Shown here in pieces: positions 1 to 5,026 of a stretch of 5,026 bases of DNA; within the stretch, counting starts at the first letter, position 1; the number at the start of each line of letters is the position of its first letter. This DNA comes from Anaerolineaceae bacterium UBA6801 (lineage in GTDB: Bacteria; Chloroflexota; Anaerolineae; Anaerolineales; Anaerolineaceae), in the NCBI GenBank assembly GCA_002452315.1, contig DKFH01000061.1:12974-17999 (forward strand). The letters are read 5' to 3'. The position numbers and the translations under genes are program-made. Below the pieces are notes generated by a model, which was given only the letters and a program-made list of their open reading frames with translations, did no database searches and was not told the DNA's origin.

Positions 1-452
1 CCATCCACAAACTCAGATAATGCCGCCAAAAGGGCTGCTTCCTCGCCAGGATGACGCATAAAGAATTGGGCCAGATAAAACCCTTCATCCGTAAAGCGGC
101 CAACACCGATCTCGAAGGCGTAGGTGCCGGTCCCCCCGGCAAGTCCGGAGGTTTCGGTGTCCAGGAAGATGAAATTGCCCAGGTCAGCCTGGGTTAAGGA
201 GTCTGCTTTGGCCCACTGGCACAGTGTTTGGATCGGATCGCGCGGCCAAATCGGCCTGGAACCGTGCAGGTGGTCTTTGGGGTAGTGTTCCTCATGACAA
301 AAGACCTCCCCATCGATCACCTCCCAAAATCGGCCCGGGACCACCGCTTCGATGGGATATTTCACCTGGCGGGGATGGGCGGGGCGCCTGTCTTTGCCCC
401 ATTCGACACCCAGGGCTTTAAGTTGCTTGGAAAGGGATTCCCAATCAGTCAT
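1..452 (-). CDS. mrfB: MrfB/YprB-like DEDDh 3'-5' exonuclease, N-terminal part (runs off left edge)
   Basis: This is the first 150 codons of a ribonuclease-H-fold exonuclease, read from ATG at 452-450 and still open at the left edge. The visible protein begins MTDWESLSKQLKALGVEW. It has a basic, proline-rich segment, then a small domain with the G-x-x-F-C-H-E-E-H-Y and H-x-H-G pattern (about residues 48-64) seen before the nuclease domain in YprB proteins. The exonuclease I motif is FLDTETSGL (residues 96-104), where D98 and E100 would be the first two metal-binding acids of a DEDDh nuclease. It is followed by the family hallmark GGTGTYAF (106-113). The remaining acidic residues and histidine lie outside the window; Bacillus YprB is roughly 400 residues. 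The gene starts inside the last codons of the helicase (ATGACTGA overlap) and has no good ribosome-binding site of its own, since AAGG lies 12 bases upstream. Translation is therefore probably coupled to the helicase. In B. subtilis MrfB acts with MrfA in a mitomycin C repair pathway. The family call is firm; the biological role here is by analogy. Confidence 0.9.
   Translation of the reverse strand, partial: MTDWESLSKQLKALGVEWGKDRRPAHPRQVKYPIEAVVPGRFWEVIDGEVFCHEEHYPKDHLHGSRPIWPRDPIQTLCQWAKADSLTQADLGNFIFLDTETSGLAGGTGTYAFEIGVGRFTDEGFYLAQFFMRHPGEEAALLAALSEFVD
445..452 (-). promoter_or_regulatory. 8-base stop/start overlap, likely translational coupling
   Basis: On the minus strand the bases ATGACTGA contain both the exonuclease start (ATG, 452-450) and the helicase stop (TGA, 447-445). 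The frames differ. With only an AAGG 12 bases upstream, the downstream gene probably depends on ribosomes finishing the helicase, which would keep the two proteins in a fixed ratio. Confidence 0.75.
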
Positions 453-2967
453 GGCTAGTCAACGCCTTAAAGATTGCCAGGGCTTCGGCTTTGCCGCCCG
501 AGCCCTCTTCCCCGATCGGGCCGACGCAGGATGGGCAGCCATCGGCGCATTCGCACTGGGCGACGGTTTCGTAGCCGCCCATGAGGAGGTCCTGATGTCT
601 TTCGTATAGGTTTTCAGATAAACCCAATCCGCCGGGGATGGTGTCGAACAGCACGAGGGTGGGCTGGCCATCGCCCAGGGTGGTGTTGGGGTCGTAGTGC
701 ACACCGATATCCTCGCCATCGCACATCAACAGCAGGGGGGCGAGGTTGTGCAGCAGGTAGCTGACGCCGCTCATGCCGCTGCGTATCCGGACGCGGGTTT
801 CAGCCTGGCGATGACAGCTGGGGCAGAGGGTGATCAGGTTTTGGGGTTGATGGGCTATCTCCCGGCTGGTGAAGCTCTTGAAGGGTTGGATGTGATGCAC
901 GTGCAGCGGTTGCGCAGCACCTGGCGTGCCGCACACCTGGCAGCGCTGGCCATCACGGTTGAGGACATGCTGGCGCAAGGACTCCCATTCGGAGCCGTAG
1001 TCCATGTGCGGTTCATCCCATAACATGTCCTGTTTGAGCTGTGTGACGGTTGGCTCATCCAGGGAGATCCAGTAGCCCACGGTGTTGAGGAAGGTTGGGG
1101 GCAGGTTGACCTCACCGCTGCCTAAAACCTCATGGGTGAACCAGCGGATCTTGCGGTAGCTGGTCACCTGGGTGGTCACCAGGATCTCGCCGAGGGATTT
1201 GACGGCCGCCGTCACCGGGGACTGTTTGATCAGTGCTTGGGCTTCAACCTGTTGCTTTTTGTTGGCCTGGGTGTAGTAATCTACGGCTGCTTCACGAAGA
1301 TAGGCTACCCCCGCCTCCAGGTCGAGGTCTTCGACCAGGTAGGAGGTACCCTCATGGAGGTAGATTGCTGCGGGGTGCACCATCCAGTAGGCGCTGGCCA
1401 GGTCAACCTGGCCGATGGTTTGACCCGGATGCGGTTCATTGAGGACGAGGGAGATGTTGTCGGGGGTGGCGTTTCTGAGGGAGATGCCGGCGGCGGGATA
1501 CTGATCCGCCATCCAGAAAAAGCGCTCGCCCTGCTGGTGTAATTCACCGTTTTGGGCCAGCAAGGTCAGAAACGCGTGCAGCCTGTCAGCGGGGATGGCG
1601 CCAAACCCTTCGCTTGAGGTAAAGGGCAGCTCGAAAGCAGCGCAGCGGATATGCCCCAGAAGGATCAGGAGGTTGTTGGGCTGAATCAGCGCTTGTTCTG
1701 GTGATCTTTCGAAAATGTATTCCGGGTGCCGGGCCAGGTATTGGTCCATGGCGTTCGCGGCGGTGACCAGAACGGCCAGGGAAGCACCCAGTTTCCTGCC
1801 CGCCCGGCCAGCCTGCTGCAGTGTGGCGGCGATGCTGCCCGGGTATCCGATCAGGACGGCCGCATCCATCCCGCCGATATCGATGCCCAGTTCGAGGGCA
1901 CTGGTGGCGACCACACCCCTGACCTCGCCGCTGCGCAGGCCCGCTTCGATGGCGCGGCGCTCTCTCGGCAGGTATCCGCTGCGGTATCCGCGCACATGGT
2001 CCGGGTGTATACCCGGGTTACGCTGCCGGAGGTAGGTGAGGACCAGTTCAATCCCCCGCCGGGTGCGGCCGAAGACGATGGTTTGAACACCATCTGCGAT
2101 CAATTCTCCAGCCAGGGCTGTACCTTCCATTAATGCGCTTTGGCGGATCCCCAATTTTTGATCGATGAAGGGCGGGTTGTAAATCAGGAAATGGCGTTCG
2201 CCGTGGGGGGAACCATCGCGGTCAATGACGGTGACCGGTTTTTCAATTAATCGTTCTGCCAGGGTTTTTGGGTTGGCGATGGTGGCCGAGGTAAGGATGA
2301 ATTGGGGCTGGCTGCCATAAAACTGGCAGACGCGTTTGAGGCGCCGAATAACGTTTGCCACATGCGAGCCAAACACGCCCCGATAGGTGTGCATTTCGTC
2401 GATGACCACGAAGGCCAAGTCGCTGAAGAAAGGCTTCCAGGCGGTGTGATGGGGCAGGATGCCCGTGTGGAGCATATCAGGGTTGGTGAGCAGAATGGTT
2501 GATTCGCGGCGCAGGGTGGCGCGGGTATGCTGGGCGGTATCACCGTCGTAGATGTTTGCCCGGTTGAGGTCTGCACTGCCCAGCAGGTTGAGAATCTCCC
2601 TCAGGTTGGATAATTGATCCTGTGCAAGGGCTTTGGTGGGGAATAGATACAGCGCTCTGACAGTGGGGGCTTTGATCAGCTTGTTGATGACAGGCAGGTT
2701 GTAGCACAAGGTCTTGCCGCTGGCCGTACCGGATACCACGGCAATATTCTCACCGTGTTCTGCTAATTCAAAGGCTAAGGCCTGGTGATGATAGAGCGAA
2801 GCAATGCCCTGCCCGCGCAGGGCTGAGGTCAATCGGGGAGAAAGCTGCGGGGGGAAGGGCTGCTCGTCCGCAGGTTTAGCGGCCAACACACGCCACTCAA
2901 CGACATTTTCGCCCACATTGGGCAGGGTCCGCCAGCGGTTAAGAATTTGTTTGATCTTGGCGCTCAT
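445..2967 (-). CDS. mrfA: MrfA/YprA-like DEXH-box DNA helicase with an inserted HNH module
   Basis: This superfamily 2 ATP-dependent DNA helicase has 840 residues. Visible motifs are: SGTASGKT (79-86, Walker A), FPTKALAQDQ (109-118, Ia), TNPDMLH (161-167), IDEMH (189-193, Walker B), TSAT (226-229, III), FGRTR (299-303, IV), the ATSALELGIDIGG stretch (354-366, V) and QQAGRAGRK (384-392, VI). The middle (about 430-640) matches the accessory region of MrfA helicases. An HNH module occupies about 650-725. The C-terminus is the DUF1998/MZB domain: LAPLLLMCDGEDIG (742-755), FDTIPGGLGLSE (774-785) and four zinc-ligand cysteines C805, C807, C811, C814. B. subtilis MrfA is about 750 residues; the excess is close to the size of the HNH module. 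The ATG at 2967 is the likely start because an in-frame TAA lies eight codons upstream (2989-2991) with no start codon between. The ribosome-binding site is weak. It is the first gene of an operon with the exonuclease downstream. In B. subtilis the pair acts in mitomycin C damage repair independently of UvrABC. The helicase call is very secure; the repair role is inferred. Confidence 0.96.
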   Translation of the reverse strand: MSAKIKQILNRWRTLPNVGENVVEWRVLAAKPADEQPFPPQLSPRLTSALRGQGIASLYHHQALAFELAEHGENIAVVSGTASGKTLCYNLPVINKLIKAPTVRALYLFPTKALAQDQLSNLREILNLLGSADLNRANIYDGDTAQHTRATLRRESTILLTNPDMLHTGILPHHTAWKPFFSDLAFVVIDEMHTYRGVFGSHVANVIRRLKRVCQFYGSQPQFILTSATIANPKTLAERLIEKPVTVIDRDGSPHGERHFLIYNPPFIDQKLGIRQSALMEGTALAGELIADGVQTIVFGRTRRGIELVLTYLRQRNPGIHPDHVRGYRSGYLPRERRAIEAGLRSGEVRGVVATSALELGIDIGGMDAAVLIGYPGSIAATLQQAGRAGRKLGASLAVLVTAANAMDQYLARHPEYIFERSPEQALIQPNNLLILLGHIRCAAFELPFTSSEGFGAIPADRLHAFLTLLAQNGELHQQGERFFWMADQYPAAGISLRNATPDNISLVLNEPHPGQTIGQVDLASAYWMVHPAAIYLHEGTSYLVEDLDLEAGVAYLREAAVDYYTQANKKQQVEAQALIKQSPVTAAVKSLGEILVTTQVTSYRKIRWFTHEVLGSGEVNLPPTFLNTVGYWISLDEPTVTQLKQDMLWDEPHMDYGSEWESLRQHVLNRDGQRCQVCGTPGAAQPLHVHHIQPFKSFTSREIAHQPQNLITLCPSCHRQAETRVRIRSGMSGVSYLLHNLAPLLLMCDGEDIGVHYDPNTTLGDGQPTLVLFDTIPGGLGLSENLYERHQDLLMGGYETVAQCECADGCPSCVGPIGEEGSGGKAEALAIFKALTSHD
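793..1020 (-). other. HNH endonuclease-like module inside the helicase gene
   Basis: Residues about 650-725 of the helicase read as a complete HNH (beta-beta-alpha-metal) domain. There is a lead-in WESLRQHVLNRDGQRCQVCG (661-680) with zinc pair C676/C679, then LHVHHIQPF (688-696) with the likely catalytic histidine H691 or H692. N710 lies in QNLITLCPSCHRQAE (709-723), which also carries the second zinc pair C715/C718 and H719. No ligand appears missing, so the fold should be intact and may be active. The reading frame is continuous through both junctions, so this is a true in-frame domain and not a separate gene. The preceding region ends with NTVGYWISLDEP (628-639). The DUF1998 helix resumes at SGMSGVSYLLHN (730-741). 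Whether it cuts DNA or only binds it cannot be told from sequence. Confidence 0.88.
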
Positions 2968-2994
2968 TGGATTCTTCGAATCTTTGTTTTATTT

Positions 2995-3023
2995 ATCATA
3001 ATCGGGTTGGGTGATGGGCGCAA
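2995..3023 (-). promoter_or_regulatory. Candidate sigma-70-type promoter for the helicase-exonuclease operon
   Basis: Reading the minus strand, TTGCGC (3023-3018) is followed after exactly 17 bases by TATGAT (3000-2995). The -10 matches consensus in 5 of 6 positions; the -35 keeps only the TTG. Transcription would begin near 2988 and give a short leader of about 20 bases before the helicase ATG at 2967. It is assigned from spacing and sequence only. Confidence 0.4.
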
Positions 3024-3040
3024 TAGGTGGATTAATAAAT

Positions 3041-3047
3041 TAAGGAG
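3041..3047 (+). promoter_or_regulatory. Strong Shine-Dalgarno (TAAGGAG) ahead of a 15-codon open frame
   Basis: TAAGGAG includes a perfect AAGGAG core and stands five bases before ATG at 3053. It is a better site than the one used by the downstream transporter, and it has no other annotated gene to serve. Confidence 0.5.
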
Positions 3048-3052
3048 ATATT

Positions 3053-3100
3053 ATGCATGGCGGACTAATCAGGTTATACTTGTACCATCGTCATCAATGA
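3053..3100 (+). CDS. Possible 15-residue leader peptide upstream of the transporter
   Basis: An ATG at 3053 opens a short frame ending at TGA (3098-3100), encoding MHGGLIRLYLYHRHQ. It is preceded at ideal distance by AAGGAG (3042-3047). Its stop lies three bases before AAGGGAG, the ribosome-binding site of the transporter gene, so ribosomes leaving it would be well placed to reinitiate. The peptide has three histidines, two tyrosines and two arginines but no run of one amino acid typical of an attenuator. There is no homology to cite at this length. It could be a chance frame: a candidate -10 (TATACT, 3075-3080) lies inside it, and a transcript starting from there would exclude it. Confidence 0.35.
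   Translation: MHGGLIRLYLYHRHQ
3075..3080 (+). promoter_or_regulatory. Weak candidate -10 element for the transporter gene
   Basis: TATACT matches the TATAAT consensus at 5 of 6 positions and would start transcription near 3086, some 30 bases before the transporter ATG. The hexamer 17 bases upstream, TATGCA (3052-3057), is a poor -35, so this may not be the real promoter. Confidence 0.25.
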
Positions 3101-3102
3101 TC

Positions 3103-3109
3103 AAGGGAG
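3103..3109 (+). promoter_or_regulatory. Ribosome-binding site of the transporter gene
   Basis: AAGGGAG lies seven bases before ATG at 3117 and fixes that start. An in-frame TAA at 3066-3068 limits any upstream extension. Confidence 0.75.
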
Positions 3110-3116
3110 TGTTTTT

Positions 3117-4421
3117 ATGCCAACAGGACATAACCGGTCTCGCTGGATCGTTGTTGTGATCGTGTTCTTGTTCTTGCTCTTCAACCAATTGATGGGTTTC
3201 TTTGTTGAGCCGATCACCAATCTGGTCAGTAAGACCTCAACCCTTGTCGATCGTTGGATTACCCCAATTTTACCCGTCGATATGATCTTCATGCTGATTT
3301 TCTTTCTGGTATGGGGTGTCTCGTTTGACCGCCATTCACGAAAGCGATTACTGGCCCTGGCTGGTTTTTTGTGGGGAGCAACGGCCTGGTTGATGGGCAT
3401 CTCACCGACTTTTGCAACCTTTCAGATTTCAACAGCCGCTTTCGGCATCTCGCGGGCCAGCTATTCTGGGATTTTTGCGATGGTAAGCGATTTATTCAAG
3501 CCCACCAACCGCGGCAAGGTTCTCTCCCTGTTGTTGCTAACCCAGCCGTTTGCCATTGTCTTGGGTGCAATTTATGAAAATATCATCCGATTGGAGGAAA
3601 CCTGGCGGTGGGTATTGATCTTTTTTGGTGCCATCGGGCTTTTAATCACCCTGTCAATCCATCAAACGATCGAGGAACCCAAACGCGGTGGTAAAGAGCC
3701 GGCACTGACCATTTTCCCCCTCAGGGGGACATACATCCTGGATTGGGATGTCCTTAAGCAGAGCTTGTTTAAGAAAAGCTTGATCTTGATCTATTTGCTG
3801 ATTTTTCTCGGCACAGTTCCGGTGGTTGTTTTGCTGACTGGTAATCAAGTTTACTTGAGTAAAGTATTTGGTATGGCAGAAGTAGATATCTACCTGTTGT
3901 TATTACCCGCCATGATCGGGGTCGTGCTTGGCTACCCGGTTGGGGGCGTTTTAGGGGACTCGCTGTTCGTTTTTAAAAAGTATGGGCGACTGCTGCCATG
4001 TTTGTTGGGATTTCTTGTGCCCCCCATTTTTCTTTTTCTTGCATTTAGAATACAAGACATTCAGGGGCATGTTTACATGATTTACCTGTTAATCACGTGT
4101 TTCTTCATGGCTTTCAGTTTGCCCAATTTGTTTGCATCGATTATGGATGTGACCTTGCCCGAGGTAAGGGCTTCAGCAGGTGCGGTGGGATTATTGTTTC
4201 AAACCATCAGCATCATGATCACACCGGTCTTCTTTTCCATTGGACAGAATTTTTTCCCGATTGGCGATTTGATTTTGGGTATCTGTATTGGCGGTTGGGT
4301 CGTTTGTTTGGGGATATCGATATTATTATTGTTCTGGATTCTCAAGGATATTGAAGAACTTCGCCGGCATATGGCGCATCGCAGCTATTTGGAGGCCAGG
4401 CTCTCAAGAATGGAAGGATGA
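3117..4421 (+). CDS. 12-helix MFS transporter, spinster-like in its N-terminal half
   Basis: The gene encodes 434 residues of very hydrophobic protein with about twelve membrane helices, roughly at 10-30, 52-70, 77-95, 101-123, 133-155, 163-183, 220-241, 256-281, 291-310, 318-341, 352-375 and 383-409. A cytoplasmic loop (184-219) separates the two halves and the tail (411-434) is charged. The loop after helix 2, GVSFDRHSRKR (67-77), is a motif-A variant of the major facilitator superfamily; its weaker counterpart GGVLGDSLFVFKKYGR lies at 276-291. Helix 4 and the next loop, ISRASYSGI then DLFKPTNRGKVLSL, resemble the ASYS...DLF...R...LS pattern of spinster (Spns) transporters. However, the arginine and glutamate usually found there align with T106 and R113, and no aspartate is found where helix 1 normally carries one. 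The substrate is unknown. It is probably an inner-membrane secondary transporter. It diverges from the repair operon and converges on the dehydrogenase gene. MFS membership is confident; the spinster link is from remembered motifs only. Confidence 0.85.
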   Translation: MPTGHNRSRWIVVVIVFLFLLFNQLMGFFVEPITNLVSKTSTLVDRWITPILPVDMIFMLIFFLVWGVSFDRHSRKRLLALAGFLWGATAWLMGISPTFATFQISTAAFGISRASYSGIFAMVSDLFKPTNRGKVLSLLLLTQPFAIVLGAIYENIIRLEETWRWVLIFFGAIGLLITLSIHQTIEEPKRGGKEPALTIFPLRGTYILDWDVLKQSLFKKSLILIYLLIFLGTVPVVVLLTGNQVYLSKVFGMAEVDIYLLLLPAMIGVVLGYPVGGVLGDSLFVFKKYGRLLPCLLGFLVPPIFLFLAFRIQDIQGHVYMIYLLITCFFMAFSLPNLFASIMDVTLPEVRASAGAVGLLFQTISIMITPVFFSIGQNFFPIGDLILGICIGGWVVCLGISILLLFWILKDIEELRRHMAHRSYLEARLSRMEG

Positions 4422-4429
4422 TTAAGAAA

Positions 4430-5026
4430 TCATGCTTTTTTCTGAGCTCTTTTAACCATCCAATCTAAGATTGGATACTGTAAATTTCCCAGTAAATTGA
4501 CTAATCTGTAAAATAATTTTCCTTCAAGGCCGGGCAGAATCACAAATTTGCCCTGTTCTATTCCTTTGAGTGTTGATTCTGCGACCTGATCTGCCGTCAA
4601 CACGCCGGATTGACTGGCAATGGCTTTGGTCTCAAGCGGTTTCAGTGGTTCTTCGAATTCGAGCTGCGGCGTTTGGGTATCTGGTGGGTAGACTATGGCG
4701 ACATGAATTCCGTATTGTTTCAATTCTGCCCGCATGGCTTCGCTCAAGGCACGTACGGCAAATTTTGAAGCGCTATAGCCCGAATAGCCATAAATGGAGA
4801 CAAATCCTGCCTGTGAAGAAATGTTGACGATGGTTCCCGACCTGTGTGCGATCATATCGGGCAGGAGGCATTTTGAGACATGCAAAGTCCCAAAATAATT
4901 GACGTCCATCAACCAATGAAAGATATCGATATCCAATTCTTTAAAATAGCCGGGGTATGTGACGCCAGCAGAATTGATCACCAAATCCGGTGATCCGTAC
5001 CGATCCGTCCAGCGGGTGAGGATGCG
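4430..5026 (-). CDS. Short-chain dehydrogenase resembling 3-ketodihydrosphingosine reductase, C-terminal part (runs off right edge)
   Basis: The last 198 codons are visible, with the frame open to the right edge. The segment RYGSPDLVINSAG belongs to the fold, so the TTG at 4984 is an internal leucine codon and not the start. The missing N-terminus (probably 70-90 residues) should carry the TGxxxGxG nucleotide-binding loop. Numbering from the first visible codon: NSAG 18-21, structural/catalytic N43, catalytic S71 in NISSQAG, Y84 and K88 in YSASK. All SDR catalytic residues seen are intact, so an NAD(P)H-dependent carbonyl/alcohol reaction is expected. Beyond generic SDR features, SSQAG, YSASKFAVRALSEA, YPPDTQTP (113-120) and KPLET (129-133) closely resemble human KDSR and yeast Tsc10, which reduce 3-ketosphinganine. 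The C-terminus (about 160-198) is hydrophobic then basic, ending KRAQKKA, suggesting membrane association. Sphingolipid synthesis is not proven; KDSR-like SDRs in bacteria may reduce other long-chain ketones. Its promoter is off-window. Confidence 0.88.
   Translation of the reverse strand, partial: RILTRWTDRYGSPDLVINSAGVTYPGYFKELDIDIFHWLMDVNYFGTLHVSKCLLPDMIAHRSGTIVNISSQAGFVSIYGYSGYSASKFAVRALSEAMRAELKQYGIHVAIVYPPDTQTPQLEFEEPLKPLETKAIASQSGVLTADQVAESTLKGIEQGKFVILPGLEGKLFYRLVNLLGNLQYPILDWMVKRAQKKA

Noticed and set aside
228..458. Plus-strand frames at 224-421, 228-458 and 352-609
   Set aside because: They are opposite the exonuclease N-terminus and the helicase C-terminus, whose minus-strand motifs (DTETSGL, CECADGCPSC) are clear.
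1132..1542. Plus-strand open frame of 136 codons
   Set aside because: It lies antisense to the helicase, in a stretch coding for its accessory region. The translation is low-complexity (many Gly and Val) with no domain pattern, and GC-rich coding DNA commonly leaves such frames open.
1971..1991. Short direct repeat of GGTATCCGC-like sequence
   Set aside because: It is a two-copy coincidence within helicase coding sequence near the RGYRSGYLPRE segment. No array or element is associated with it.
1726..2133. Plus-strand open frame of 135 codons, with a second overlapping frame at 1715-2035
   Set aside because: It is antisense to helicase motifs IV-VI, which are strongly conserved on the minus strand. 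No ribosome-binding site or recognisable protein.
2970..2982. Inverted repeat GATTC-TTC-GAATC just upstream of the helicase ATG
   Set aside because: With five-base arms and a three-base loop it could be an operator or a hairpin near the ribosome-binding site. It is too short to separate from chance and matches no damage-response box I know.
2947..3159. Plus-strand frame of 70 codons crossing the intergenic region
   Set aside because: It starts inside the helicase gene, has no good ribosome-binding site and overlaps the transporter start in another frame. The translation looks random.
1..5026. CRISPR array, tRNA or rRNA gene, insertion sequence ends, origin
   Set aside because: I found no regularly spaced repeats, no cloverleaf-like segment, no transposase motif and no terminal inverted repeats. 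Nearly all the window is accounted for by the four genes.

Overview
The window holds four protein genes in a compact bacterial layout, with no RNA genes, mobile elements, CRISPR arrays or long empty stretches. Two genes run off the edges. On the left, on the minus strand, is a helicase-exonuclease pair of the MrfA-MrfB (YprA-YprB) type: an 840-residue DEXH-box helicase (2967 down to 445) followed, with an 8-base overlap, by the start of a DEDDh-type exonuclease (452 down to the left edge). In Bacillus subtilis this pair works in repair of mitomycin C damage.

The main novelty is in the helicase. A complete HNH-nuclease/zinc module (CxxC, HH, N, CxxCH) of about 80-90 residues sits between the helicase body and the C-terminal DUF1998/MZB zinc domain. 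It accounts for the extra length over the Bacillus protein (about 750 residues, from memory), and the DUF1998 cysteine cluster is still intact after it.

A 149-base divergent intergenic region (2968-3116) separates the helicase from the right half. It carries a plausible promoter for the minus-strand operon. On the plus strand it carries a 15-codon open frame with a perfect AAGGAG ribosome-binding site, ending just before the ribosome-binding site of the next gene. This may be a leader peptide.

On the right, a plus-strand 12-helix major facilitator transporter (3117-4421) resembles the spinster (Spns) family around helices 2-5, but lacks that family's usual charged residues. Eight bases later it meets, tail to tail, a minus-strand short-chain dehydrogenase resembling 3-ketodihydrosphingosine reductase (4430 to the right edge). 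Its N-terminal nucleotide-binding part lies outside the window.

The organism is a bacterium with ordinary Shine-Dalgarno sites and mid GC (high in the helicase, lower on the right). The gene types and sequence style would fit an Anaerolineae-like Chloroflexota, but this is a low-confidence impression. The left pair clearly works together. A lipid-related link between the transporter and the reductase is only a hypothesis, since they are convergent and not co-transcribed.
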